Source of the DNA: Acetivibrio mesophilus
Lineage (GTDB): Bacteria > Bacillota > Clostridia > Acetivibrionales > Acetivibrionaceae
Direction: 5' to 3'
Length of the DNA: 64,000 nucleotides
NCBI RefSeq assembly: GCF_004102745.1
Contig: NZ_RLII01000001.1
Span: 248,001-312,000 of the forward strand
Shown here: positions 45,162 to 53,841 of the stretch, one piece after another
Layout of the letters: every line of letters begins with the position of its first letter
Position numbering within the stretch: the first letter of the stretch is position 1
Position numbers and translations under genes: made by a program
Notes under the pieces: generated by a model
Database searches by the model: none
What the model saw: the letters and a program-made list of their open reading frames with translations, nothing else
What the model was told of the DNA's origin: nothing

Positions 45162-45221
45162 ATGCCTTTTTTATATGTATCTTACGCTCTTAAAAATACA
45201 TCAATACTGGAGGGGATAAAG

Positions 45222-46271
45222 TTGAATTTAATAGATTACGGATTTATTCCAACAATGGTGCCGGAAGGTGTTAGTGGTACTCCTGCCCGCATTACGGCAG
45301 TACACAAGGAAAGGTATGAGCTTATTTGTGAATATGGATACACATTTGGCAGACTAAAAACAAGCATATATTACTTTGATGGGTTGGAAGATTTCCCAAC
45401 TGTAGGTGATTTTGTACTCATAGATTACAACCCGAGTGGTGACAGCCAGATTGTAAAAACTCTTAAAAGAAAATCATTCTTTTCTAGGCGTGATCCCACA
45501 CCCGGGAGGGGAGAGCAAGCAGTTGCTGCAAACTTTGACTATGTATTTATTATGCAGTCGCTTAACCATGACTTCAATCTTAAGCGTATGGAACGTTACG
45601 TTACTCTGGCATGGCAGTCTGGGGCTGTGCCGATGGTCATACTGACAAAAGCCGACTTGGTAGAGGATTATTCTGAACACATGTTGGAGTTGCAAAAGGT
45701 TGCAGCAGGGATTGAAGTACATGCGGTAAGCACAATAACTGATTTTGGGCTGGATACGCTGAAGGATTACCTGAAGCCACGTAAAACAATTGTCTTTCTT
45801 GGTTCATCTGGCGTTGGTAAATCAAGCCTTGTCAATGCATTTGCAGGAGAGGAAAAAATGGCGGTAAGCGGTATTCGTGAAGATGATTCGAAAGGACGCC
45901 ACACAACTACTCATCGCCAACTTATTATGCTGCCAAATGGAGCTATGATTATCGACACACCTGGTATGCGAGAACTTGGCATGTGGGATGTAAGCATTGG
46001 ACTTGGTGAAACGTTCAGCGATGTTGAGAGCTATTTTGGCCAGTGTAAGTTTAAAGATTGCCGTCATCAGACCGAGCCGGGCTGTGCAGTCATAGCAGCG
46101 ATTGAGAGTGGCGAGCTAACATACGAGCGCTGGGATAGTTATTTGAAACTTAAGCGGGAAGCAAAATTTTCTGACGACAAAGAGGGGTATTTACGTAAGA
46201 AACAGCAATGGGGAAAGGAAATTGCAAAATGGAGCAAGAAAATGAAGAAGAATGGAGAGTTTGGGAAATGA
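45222..46271 (+). CDS. rsgA: Ribosome-assembly GTPase RsgA
   Basis: 349 residues from a TTG at 45222, eight bases after TGGAGGGG; an in-frame codon at 45162 has no such site. An OB-fold N-terminus is followed by the circularly permuted GTPase: G4 ILTKADL precedes G1 GSSGVGKSS, then G3 DTPGMRELG. The C-terminal zinc site is CKFKDCRHQTEPGC. RsgA checks late 30S maturation and releases on GTP hydrolysis. The N-terminal PEGVSGTPARITAVHKERYE differs from the housekeeping form, suggesting a second copy of the protein. Its leader looks attenuated. Confidence 0.9.
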   Translation: MNLIDYGFIPTMVPEGVSGTPARITAVHKERYELICEYGYTFGRLKTSIYYFDGLEDFPTVGDFVLIDYNPSGDSQIVKTLKRKSFFSRRDPTPGRGEQAVAANFDYVFIMQSLNHDFNLKRMERYVTLAWQSGAVPMVILTKADLVEDYSEHMLELQKVAAGIEVHAVSTITDFGLDTLKDYLKPRKTIVFLGSSGVGKSSLVNAFAGEEKMAVSGIREDDSKGRHTTTHRQLIMLPNGAMIIDTPGMRELGMWDVSIGLGETFSDVESYFGQCKFKDCRHQTEPGCAVIAAIESGELTYERWDSYLKLKREAKFSDDKEGYLRKKQQWGKEIAKWSKKMKKNGEFGK

Positions 46272-46402
46272 GCAATTATATAGTGAGACAAATAAAAGCC
46301 GATGAATGCATAGTTGCAATTGAACTTGCTCCAAAGGGGTTTGATGGCGCGAATAGGCTTCTTGGCTTCTCGTATTATGATTTTTTTGAATGTGAAAAAT
46401 AA
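46268..46402 (+). CDS. Short hypothetical protein, possible truncated GNAT
   Basis: 44 residues, overlapping the rsgA stop by 4 bp (ATGA). The opening NYIVRQIKADECIVAIELA is like the first strand and helix of a GNAT, but the sequence ends after FSYYDFFECEK. It is more likely a remnant than a functional peptide. Confidence 0.4.
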   Translation: MSNYIVRQIKADECIVAIELAPKGFDGANRLLGFSYYDFFECEK

Positions 46403-46469
46403 AACTTGGGCATAAGCAACCTATATAATGTTATTATTATATTATGTTGTAGATTAAAGGGAGGATATT

Positions 46470-47207
46470 ATGGATAGAGGAATTCTTGTTACTGGAGGCG
46501 CACATGGTATAGGAAAACAGATCTGCATCGATTTCATTCAAGCCGGTGATAAGGTATGTTTTATTGATATAGATGAAAAGAAATCTATTGATTTTGCAAA
46601 AGAGTATCCGAATCTGTTTTATTTTCATGGGAATGTGGCCCATCAATTAACGTTGAAAAGGTTCGTTGAATTTGCAATGGAAAAGTTACAGCGAATAGAT
46701 GTTCTGGTAAATAATGCTTGTCGTGGCAATAAAGGAATTTTATCTTCTTTATCTTATGAGGAGTTTGATTATACCTTATCTATCGGATTAAAAGCTCCTT
46801 ATGAATTAAGTCGTTTGTGCAAGGATGAATTAATAAAAAATAAAGGTAGGATTATCAATATTGCATCAACAAGAGCATTTCAATCGGAGCCTGATTCAGA
46901 AGCGTATGCCAGTACGAAAGGTGGAATTGTTGCTTTGACACATGCCCTCGCAATATCGCTGGGGCCAGATGTGCTTGTTAATTGCATTGCACCCGGCTGG
47001 ATCAATGTAAATGAACAACAGGAATTTAGTCGAGAAGATTGCGCTGCAATTCCGGCAGGGAAAGTAGGAACACCAAAGGATATATCTGATATGGTTCTAT
47101 TCTTGTGCCAGCAGGATTTTATAACAGGTGAAACAATTACTGTAGATGGAGGCATGAGTAAAAGGATGATTTACCATGGTGATTGGAATTGGTTCTATAA
47201 GTTTTAA
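46470..47207 (+). CDS. Short-chain dehydrogenase/reductase
   Basis: 245 residues. The cofactor loop is GGAHGIGKQ, then FIDIDEKK, VNNACRGN in place of NNAG, catalytic Ser in NIASTRA and the pair Y-x-x-x-K in YASTKGG, then NCIAPGWINV. An NAD-type acidic residue ends the second strand. GGGAGG lies upstream. It is distinct from the SDR at 23048, with little similarity beyond motifs. The substrate is unknown. Confidence 0.9.
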   Translation: MDRGILVTGGAHGIGKQICIDFIQAGDKVCFIDIDEKKSIDFAKEYPNLFYFHGNVAHQLTLKRFVEFAMEKLQRIDVLVNNACRGNKGILSSLSYEEFDYTLSIGLKAPYELSRLCKDELIKNKGRIINIASTRAFQSEPDSEAYASTKGGIVALTHALAISLGPDVLVNCIAPGWINVNEQQEFSREDCAAIPAGKVGTPKDISDMVLFLCQQDFITGETITVDGGMSKRMIYHGDWNWFYKF

Positions 47208-47343
47208 TAGGAAAGTCATTCAGCTCCATAAAGAAGGCTATCTTCATTGTGATATTGTAAAAGGGGATAAATTTGCTGATAAAGCAGTGTACTCTATTAC
47301 AGAGAAGGGACGTACTTTAACATTTCAAAAGGTGGTGGATTAA
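47200..47343 (+). pseudogene. PadR-type regulator C-terminal remnant
   Basis: A frame without a start overlaps the SDR end and reads IQLHKEGYLHCDIVKGDKFA, then KAVYSITEKGRTLTFQ, matching the wing and last helix of PadR-like winged-helix repressors. Its stop overlaps the next start (TAATG), as in an intact operon, so the upstream part was deleted. Confidence 0.6.
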
Positions 47344-47774
47344 TGAGCGATATTATTGCATTGTTACAGGATAGGGATGATAAAAAGGCTTTTGCTCTTA
47401 CAAAGGAAATCTGTGCAAAGTCAGCAGCATCAGATGAGTATTATGTTTATTTTGATGAGTTTATTGGTTTACTTACGTCTAAAAGCTCATATGTCAGAAC
47501 GCGTGGATTTCTTTTAGCTTGTTCACAGGCAAGATGGGATGAAAACGGAAAGCTTGCAGGCGCGATGAGTTCAATGCTCACACTGCTTAATGATGAAAAA
47601 CCGACGGTTGTAAGACAGTGCCTTGGAGCATTACGTGAGGTTGTTTTATACAGACCGGAGCTTTGTGATACAATTAAGGCCGAAGTCGAAAGAATAGATT
47701 TATCAAAGTATAAAGACAGTATGTCACCATTAATAAAAAAAGATATGTATGAATTGATGAAGATGATGAAATAG
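47343..47774 (+). CDS. HEAT-repeat protein
   Basis: 143 residues, all alpha-helical, with two to three HEAT-like helix pairs (FIGLLTSKSSYVRTRGFLLA, LTLLNDEKPTVVRQCLGALR). Start ATG overlaps the stop of the PadR-like remnant, with GGTGGTGG upstream. In related clostridia such genes often pair with a PadR regulator. The protein probably mediates protein contacts; no enzymatic motif is seen. Confidence 0.7.
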   Translation: MSDIIALLQDRDDKKAFALTKEICAKSAASDEYYVYFDEFIGLLTSKSSYVRTRGFLLACSQARWDENGKLAGAMSSMLTLLNDEKPTVVRQCLGALREVVLYRPELCDTIKAEVERIDLSKYKDSMSPLIKKDMYELMKMMK

Positions 47775-47949
47775 GCTATTAAATACTACTAGTAGCAAAA
47801 GGATTCTATCCAACCGGTCATGGATTACATTTATAAGGAACGGAAGTGTGAACATATCTACCTCTTCGTTGAACCGAGGTGTTATAATAAAAGTAAAGTA
47901 AAGACAGCTACATAGTTATACTAATGAGTCTATGAAGTGAGGATTATAA

Positions 47950-48852
47950 ATGGATTCAATGATTTTAAAAGATTGCATTCTTTGCCCTAGGGAATGTCAT
48001 GTGGACAGAACTGCCGGTAAAAAAGGATATTGCAAAGTTACCGATGAGTTGGTGGTGGCAAGAGCGGCACTACATATGTGGGAGGAGCCGTGCATATCAG
48101 GTGAAGAAGGCTCCGGTACTGTGTTTTTCTCCGGCTGTGCGTTAGGCTGTGTATATTGTCAGAATAGTAATATAGCAAAAAGTCTGGCAGGAAAGATAAT
48201 TACAATAGAAAGACTTGCAGAAATTTTCCTGGAGCTTGAGGCAAAGGGAGCTAATAATATCAATCTGGTTACTCCCAGTCACTATGTTCTACATATTATT
48301 GAGGCTTTGAACATTTCACGCCAAAAAGGACTCACTCTTCCTATTGTATATAATTGCAGTGGATATGAGAAAGTAGAAGCCTTAAAACTGCTTGAAGGAT
48401 ATATTGATATATATTTGACGGATTTAAAATATATGTCGGCCGAGCCGGCAGAGAAGTACTCTAATTGCAAGGATTATTTTTTGGTTGCAGCAGGCGCAAT
48501 AGAAGAAATGGTTAGGCAGGTAAAAGAAGCAAACTTTGATGACCGGGGCATAATGCAAAGGGGTGTGATAGTAAGGCATCTGACATTACCGGGTTATCTT
48601 GAGGATTCTAAAGCAATAATAAAATATTTATATGAGACCTATGGAGATAGGATATTCATTAGTATAATGAATCAATACACTCCAATAACAAAGAATAGGG
48701 CATACCCGGAGCTTAACAGAAAGATAACTGAAGAAGAATATGAAGAGCTTATTGGTTATGCAATAGAAATCGGATTGGAGAACGGATTTATACAAGAGGG
48801 GGAGACAGCTTTAGAAAGCTTTATACCGGAGTTTAATGGAGAAGGAGTATAG
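47950..48852 (+). CDS. Radical SAM protein, PflA-like (COG1313 type)
   Basis: 300 residues. A cysteine motif near the N-terminus (CILCPRECHVDR, then GYC) is followed by the radical SAM site CALGCVYCQN, the SAM-binding region NLVTPSHYVLHII and YNCSGYEKVEAL. This group is annotated as putative pyruvate formate-lyase activating enzymes, but no glycyl-radical partner is nearby, so the target is unknown. The gene stands alone; the promoter region includes a dyad ACCTC-GAGGT (47860-47880) just before TATAAT at 47883. Confidence 0.85.
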   Translation: MDSMILKDCILCPRECHVDRTAGKKGYCKVTDELVVARAALHMWEEPCISGEEGSGTVFFSGCALGCVYCQNSNIAKSLAGKIITIERLAEIFLELEAKGANNINLVTPSHYVLHIIEALNISRQKGLTLPIVYNCSGYEKVEALKLLEGYIDIYLTDLKYMSAEPAEKYSNCKDYFLVAAGAIEEMVRQVKEANFDDRGIMQRGVIVRHLTLPGYLEDSKAIIKYLYETYGDRIFISIMNQYTPITKNRAYPELNRKITEEEYEELIGYAIEIGLENGFIQEGETALESFIPEFNGEGV

Positions 48853-48883
48853 ATGCTGACCATATCCATCTTAAAAATTATCA

Positions 48884-48940
48884 TTGACAACTGGGTCTAT
48901 AGAATATAGACTAATAATATGAGGTCGATATAGTATAGAC
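48884..48940 (+). promoter_or_regulatory. Promoter with two BlaI/MecI-like operators
   Basis: TTGACA (48884-48889) and TAGACT (48907-48912) are 17 bp apart. Operator 1 is the perfect GTCTATA-GAA-TATAGAC (48895-48911) on top of the promoter. Operator 2, GTCGATA-TAG-TATAGAC (48924-48940), has one mismatch. Centres are 29 bp apart. The gene downstream is blaR1-like, and BlaI-type repressors bind paired dyads of this kind. Confidence 0.8.
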
Positions 48941-48955
48941 TCGGGAGGTACAGTA

Positions 48956-51070
48956 ATGAGTGAATTATTTCTTACCGTTTTAAATATGAGCCTTACGGCA
49001 AGCTATGTAATCCTTTTTGTATTACTTATCAGGCTGCCGCTTAAAAAAGCTCCAAAATTCATTTCCTATGCCTTATGGGGTGTGGTTGCTTTTCGCCTTT
49101 TAATTCCATTTTCCTTTGAAAGCATATTTAGTCTTATGCCACGGAATGCAAATTCTGCTCCAATTCCCCATAATATTATCTATCAGCAAATTCCGCAGAG
49201 TCCGCAGATTGATAGTGGGGTAGAAACAGTTGATTCCTTTGTAAGTCAACCGCTTCCAGCACCGACAGTTGAGGTTGGTGTAAATCCTTTGCAAATTTGT
49301 GTGGAATTAGGAGTGTATCTTTGGGCTTTAGGCATAGTAGTATTGCTTGTTTATAGCCTAATATCTGTTTTAATCTTAAAAAGGCGGCTTAGAAATGTAA
49401 AATTGATTGAGAAGAATATCTTTGAAGTCAATAATTTGAAAACACCGTTCGTGCTCGGATTAATCAGACCTAAAATATATCTACCTTTAGGACTGAATGC
49501 TGACGAAAGAAGCTATATTTTGAGGCATGAACAGATCCATATTCAGCGAAAAGATCATATGATTAAAATAATGGCTTTCATAATATTGTGCATACATTGG
49601 TTTAATCCTCTTGTGTGGGTTGCATTCATGCTAATGAGTATGGATATGGAGCTTTCCTGTGACGAAAGAGTACTGAAGGAAATGGATAAAGATATTAGGA
49701 AGCCGTATGCCAATTCATTATTGTCACTTGCTGCCGGACGGCATATTTTAAATGGAAGTCCTCTTGCCTTTGGTGAGGGTAATGTAAAACGGAGAATTAA
49801 AAACGTATTAAATAATAAAAAGCCCGCGTTTTGGGTAGTTGCTGCTTCAATCATTATTGCGACAGCAGTCGGGATTGGATTGATGCTAAATCCGAAGGCT
49901 AAAGAAAATGATAAATCAGAACAGAAAAACGATTTTTTAGCGGAAATTATAAATAAGGATGGCACAAGCCAGGGTTCAAGCCCGGAAGATAAACTTCCTT
50001 CCCCCAATTCAAATGAGAGTGCTCGCGTAAGCTTAGGGGAGGAAACTGCAGCCCTCAAAGCTCTTAGAGACTTTTATGCCCAGACTGATGAGCCAATTGT
50101 TATATATGAACAAACACCCTTTGATAATGATTATATGCTAGTTCTGGCAGATAGGATGACGGACGGGGAGCATTATCCCAACCTGTATTTTGTAAGCCCA
50201 GATGGTAGTGTTTCACAATTAACCCGGCATAGCAATTGTTGGACAATGAATTTTACCGAACTAGGCGGCTATAAAATATTCTTCGGCCTCGCCGGAAAAG
50301 AGGTAGAGCAAGACAACAATAAATCTTTATCGGTTAATAGGGTTGAAGCTATATTTGGAAATAAAGTCGAAACGGTCGAAGTCAGGAAAAGTGCATATGC
50401 CTATTTTAATTTAGATGAGAAAGATATAGGGACTATCAATAATGCTAACGGCTACATGCTAATTGCAAAGAACCCGGATATGCCGGAGGATGTAATTGCA
50501 GTTTTTTCTGACGGACATAAGGTATCCCTATCTCAAAAATCGATAGATAGGAATATGAGCTATATACCTGCGTATTTTAAAAACACAAATAAGAGCATAT
50601 ACAACTCCTTTGCTTTCACATACTCACCTATGATATCGCCTTTTTATTGGGATCAAATTGATTCGGAAGGAGTAGAGCTTAAGGGCAGAACTGATGGGAA
50701 TGGGAATGTAAATGCTGTATTTTTAAGACCATCTCGAATGGTTGCGAAAGTAATACATTCTTCTGAATTACCGAATGATATTAAGGACTTCTATCTTTCA
50801 AACAGTTACCCTTGGACTGCATCTTTTGCGGCAGGAGAAAATGTAGAAGTAGTATGTTCAACAGAAACAGAGCTTTATGATTGTCGTGTTTTGAAACTGA
50901 CATCCCAGTCTGTTGGAAGGGAAATTTCCGGCAACGAATTTCAGCAGCTTTTGATAGATGACGAGAATTGCGTAATTCTACCTAAGGAGCCTGGGGACTA
51001 CCTATTCCTGCTTCGGACAGAAAAGCACTATTTATTGCTTTCATATATAGGGGTTATTCATATTAACTAG
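48956..51070 (+). CDS. BlaR1-like M56 membrane metallopeptidase
   Basis: 704 residues. Three to four membrane helices in the first 320 residues enclose the M56 zinc protease: HEQIH at 191-195 with the downstream ELSCDERVL. A final helix lies at about 294-312. The last 390 residues are extracytoplasmic, start with an Asn/Ser-rich linker and contain no penicillin-binding serine motif, so the ligand is not a classic beta-lactam sensor site. GGGAGGT lies upstream. Such proteases cleave a BlaI-type repressor upon sensing, but no BlaI gene is adjacent. Confidence 0.87.
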   Translation: MSELFLTVLNMSLTASYVILFVLLIRLPLKKAPKFISYALWGVVAFRLLIPFSFESIFSLMPRNANSAPIPHNIIYQQIPQSPQIDSGVETVDSFVSQPLPAPTVEVGVNPLQICVELGVYLWALGIVVLLVYSLISVLILKRRLRNVKLIEKNIFEVNNLKTPFVLGLIRPKIYLPLGLNADERSYILRHEQIHIQRKDHMIKIMAFIILCIHWFNPLVWVAFMLMSMDMELSCDERVLKEMDKDIRKPYANSLLSLAAGRHILNGSPLAFGEGNVKRRIKNVLNNKKPAFWVVAASIIIATAVGIGLMLNPKAKENDKSEQKNDFLAEIINKDGTSQGSSPEDKLPSPNSNESARVSLGEETAALKALRDFYAQTDEPIVIYEQTPFDNDYMLVLADRMTDGEHYPNLYFVSPDGSVSQLTRHSNCWTMNFTELGGYKIFFGLAGKEVEQDNNKSLSVNRVEAIFGNKVETVEVRKSAYAYFNLDEKDIGTINNANGYMLIAKNPDMPEDVIAVFSDGHKVSLSQKSIDRNMSYIPAYFKNTNKSIYNSFAFTYSPMISPFYWDQIDSEGVELKGRTDGNGNVNAVFLRPSRMVAKVIHSSELPNDIKDFYLSNSYPWTASFAAGENVEVVCSTETELYDCRVLKLTSQSVGREISGNEFQQLLIDDENCVILPKEPGDYLFLLRTEKHYLLLSYIGVIHIN

Positions 51071-51193
51071 ATTATTGAACGTGGTATGGACAGTCTAATG
51101 AAAAACCGAACTACCTTTGTAATTTCTCACAGACTTTCTACCGTACGAAACGCTGATCAGATTATAGTATTGGAACGAGGAGGGAACATATAG
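51071..51193 (+). pseudogene. ABC exporter C-terminal remnant
   Basis: Forty codons directly after the BlaR1-like stop, in the same frame, read ERGMDSLMKNRTTFVISHRL, then STVRNADQIIVLERG. This is the H-loop region and tail of an MdlB-type ABC exporter; all the rest is gone. Confidence 0.75.
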
Positions 51194-51218
51194 GCTTCGA
51201 GCCTAATATGTTCCCTCC
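51179..51218. terminator. Long bidirectional hairpin between convergent genes
   Basis: A 13-bp perfect outer stem (51179-51191 with 51206-51218) and a 5-bp inner stem with loop TCG make an 18-bp hairpin. It lies between the M56 gene and the convergent ammonium transporter gene. Confidence 0.75.
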
Positions 51219-51248
51219 TAAAGAATAGATTTGTATTACTTTCTATTC

Positions 51249-53003
51249 TTATTCCTCGTCCTGCAGCGCATCATATCCTTCTTCGCCGGTTCGAATTTTT
51301 ATAACATTTTCAACATCGTAAATGAAGATCTTTCCGTCGCCCATGTTGCCAGTGTACAGCGACTTCCTTACTGTGTCGACTACTGTGTCTACGGGTATTT
51401 TGCACACAACTATATCTACTTGAACCTTAGGAAGGAGTCTGGTTTTCACCGGCAAACCGCGGTAATACTCCATATGCCCTTTCTGCATGCCATAACCGAG
51501 GACATTTGTTACCGTCAGACCTGTAATGCCGATTCTATCAAGGGCAGTCTGAAGCTGTGTATATTTATCCTGGTTCGTGACAACGGTGACTTTTGTCATC
51601 TTTGCTCCAGGGTGAGCCCGGTTGACTACTGGGATTGCAGCATCCGGAGATACCGTGGTAGAAGAAGGCTTCGATGTTTCAACAGGGCTTATTGCCGTTA
51701 CCTTATCTCCGTTGCCGTTATCTGAAGCAGTAATAGGAGCTACAATAGCAAAATCGGGATAAGCGGAGTTTCCATGTTCACCGATATCAAGACCTTGGAC
51801 TTCCTCTTCAAGCGTGACGCGGATACCCATTGTCTTCTTAAGAATGAACCACACAAGAGCGGACGAGGCGAATACGAATACCCCAACGGCAATAATGCCG
51901 ATAACCTCTGAACCGAGCAATGAAAGACCGCCGCCGAAGAATAATCCGTTGACAGTTGAAAGACTGGTTACGCCTTCCTGGGCAAAAAGTCCTATGCATA
52001 GAGTACCGAAAATACCGCAGACTAAATGTACGGAGGTGGCGCCGACAGGGTCATCAACCTTTATCCGGTCAAAGAAGAGTACGGCGAATACAACGATAAC
52101 ACCTGCGATTGCACCTATGATTAACGAACTTGTAACACTTACATAAGCACAACTACCGGTTATACCGACAAGCCCGGCTAGACAGCCGTTGATGGTCATA
52201 CCGAGATCCGGTTTTCCAATGTAGATCCACGACGTTGCGGTGGCAGTAAGTACAGCTGCAACGGCGGCTGTATTGGTGGTTACCAAGATATGCACGACAT
52301 CCGCCGGATTTTGAAAGCTCATAGTGGAGCCGGGATTGAAGCCGAACCATCCAAGCCACAGGATGAAAAGACCGATAACTGCCAGAGCCAAGCTATGGCC
52401 TGGGATTGCCTTTGGTTTTCCGTTTTTATCATATTTTCCGTAACGGGGTCCGAGTATAATAGCTCCAGACAGAGCTGCCCAACCACCGACAGAGTGGACG
52501 ACGGTATCGCCCGCAAAGTCCAGGAAACCAAGATTAGCTAACCAGCCGCCACCCCATATCCAGTGACCTACGACAGGGTAAATAAAAATGGTCAGTACGA
52601 AAGAAAACACTATAAAGGATATATACTTTACACGCTCTGCTACCGCACCGGATACAATGGTTGCCGCAGTACCGCAGAAGACCAGCTGGAAAAAGAATTT
52701 TCCCCAGAACGGTACGTCCGACGTCAGCGTATCTGCGTAGAAGTCGAGATTAGAATTGCCCAAGATAAACAGATTCTGCGTACCGATAATCGGGTTGTCT
52801 CCGCCGAACATCAGTCCCCAACCAAGTAGCATGAAGCCAATTGAGGATACTGCAAAAACAATAAAGTTCTTTGACAGGATGTTAACTGTATTTTTTGATC
52901 TGGCCATACCTGATTCGACTGCTGCGAAACCGAGGTTCATAAAGAAAACAAGTACTGCTGCGAGTACTACCCAAAGGGTATCAACTATCATTGTTACATT
53001 CAT
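51249..53003 (-). CDS. Ammonium transporter fused to a PII signalling domain
   Basis: 584 residues. Residues 1-415 form a complete Amt channel with about 11 helices (FFMNLGFAAVESGMARSKNT, VHSVGGWAALSGAIILGPRY, HLVCGIFGTL). A Pro/Ser/Thr-rich linker (about 425-467) joins a full GlnB/GlnK-type domain at 469-584: T-loop GYGMQKGHMEYYRGLP with Y514 aligned to the modified Tyr51, and the C-terminal TGNMGDGKIFIYDVENVIKI. PII proteins normally block Amt as separate trimers when nitrogen is plentiful; here the plug is built in. The start has AAGGAGG. Two hairpins lie in the leader. Confidence 0.93.
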   Translation of the reverse strand: MNVTMIVDTLWVVLAAVLVFFMNLGFAAVESGMARSKNTVNILSKNFIVFAVSSIGFMLLGWGLMFGGDNPIIGTQNLFILGNSNLDFYADTLTSDVPFWGKFFFQLVFCGTAATIVSGAVAERVKYISFIVFSFVLTIFIYPVVGHWIWGGGWLANLGFLDFAGDTVVHSVGGWAALSGAIILGPRYGKYDKNGKPKAIPGHSLALAVIGLFILWLGWFGFNPGSTMSFQNPADVVHILVTTNTAAVAAVLTATATSWIYIGKPDLGMTINGCLAGLVGITGSCAYVSVTSSLIIGAIAGVIVVFAVLFFDRIKVDDPVGATSVHLVCGIFGTLCIGLFAQEGVTSLSTVNGLFFGGGLSLLGSEVIGIIAVGVFVFASSALVWFILKKTMGIRVTLEEEVQGLDIGEHGNSAYPDFAIVAPITASDNGNGDKVTAISPVETSKPSSTTVSPDAAIPVVNRAHPGAKMTKVTVVTNQDKYTQLQTALDRIGITGLTVTNVLGYGMQKGHMEYYRGLPVKTRLLPKVQVDIVVCKIPVDTVVDTVRKSLYTGNMGDGKIFIYDVENVIKIRTGEEGYDALQDEE

Positions 53004-53030
53004 AGAACATTCCTCCTTGAGAAAAAATTG

Positions 53031-53073
53031 AAGGCGTGTATTTTATTGAGGTATCAATAAAACACACGCCTTT
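53031..53073 (-). promoter_or_regulatory. Leader hairpin before the amt fusion, attenuator-like
   Basis: On the minus strand AAGGCGTGT and TTTTATTGA pair with TCAATAAAA and ACACGCCTT around a 4-nt loop; six T residues follow within a few bases, just before the ribosome binding site. It has the form of a terminator inside the leader. Confidence 0.6.
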
Positions 53074-53122
53074 GTGCGCATTAAGCTTTGACTATGGACA
53101 GTTTCGCTTAAAATAAATTAAG

Positions 53123-53153
53123 GCGTTGTTGGCTATACCAACAGCGCCTTCGC
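53123..53153 (-). promoter_or_regulatory. Second leader hairpin before the amt fusion
   Basis: AAGGCG-C-TGTTGG and CCAACA-A-CGCCTT pair around a 5-nt loop with one internal mismatch. The rest of 53074-53448 shows no gene. Confidence 0.6.
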
Positions 53154-53448
53154 TATATATATTATAATAACTTAAACCGGTTTATTTGTCAATAGAAATA
53201 ATTTGATAGATTTTGTCTGAATGAGTAAAAGACGATGTAGTTAGCGGAAAGATGCATATACAGTAAATGGCGAAATCAAAATACATTTGTTGATAAATAT
53301 GAGTAATAATATTTGACATAAAAATAAAGTATTATTAGAATTAGTTTTAGAAGTGAGTTTGTATAGCTTCAAATGACGGAATATATATTGTTATCTATAA
53401 GTTTATAAATGTAAGCACGTTTTATTAGATAAAAAGGAGGAGAAAAAA

Positions 53449-53841
53449 ATGCAAGAAGTTTATGAGTTTTTAAAGAATTGTGGAACATATTATTTGGCTA
53501 CAGTAGAAGGAGACCAGCCTAGAGTTAGGCCATTTGGAACAGTGGATATTTTTGAAGGCAAGCTTTATATCCAGACAGGTAAGGTAAAAGAGGTATCAAA
53601 GCAGCTTCAGGCAAATCCAAAAGCAGAGCTCTGCGCCTTTGCCGATGGGAAGTGGCTTAGAGTAGCAGGCAAGCTTATCAGAGATGACAGAGTAGAGGCA
53701 AAAAAGCATATGCTCGATAACTATCCGGAGCTTCAAGCTATGTATTCGGCAGAGGACGACAATACAGAGGTTCTCTACTTTGAGGATGCGACAGCTACTT
53801 TCTTTTCATTCACCGAGGAGCCAAAGGTAATTAAGTTTTAG
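53449..53841 (+). CDS. Pyridoxamine 5'-phosphate oxidase-fold protein
   Basis: 130 residues with the compact split-barrel pattern of small flavin-binding proteins: YYLATVEGDQPRVRPFGTVD, YIQTGKVKEVSKQLQANPKA and a C-terminal VLYFEDATATFFSF. AAAAAGGAGGAG lies upstream. It probably binds FMN; the substrate is unknown. It is not closely similar to the one at 38022. It stands alone. Confidence 0.88.
   Translation: MQEVYEFLKNCGTYYLATVEGDQPRVRPFGTVDIFEGKLYIQTGKVKEVSKQLQANPKAELCAFADGKWLRVAGKLIRDDRVEAKKHMLDNYPELQAMYSAEDDNTEVLYFEDATATFFSFTEEPKVIKF

Noticed and set aside
44995-45219. A 74-codon aromatic- and cysteine-rich ORF in the rsgA leader.
   Set aside because: It has no ribosome binding site and lies across both terminator hairpins; its composition looks like noncoding AT-rich DNA.
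53031-53153. The amt leader as an ANTAR-type two-hairpin target.
   Set aside because: That motif needs hexanucleotide loops with A at position 1 and G at position 4; the loops here are four and five bases and lack this pattern.
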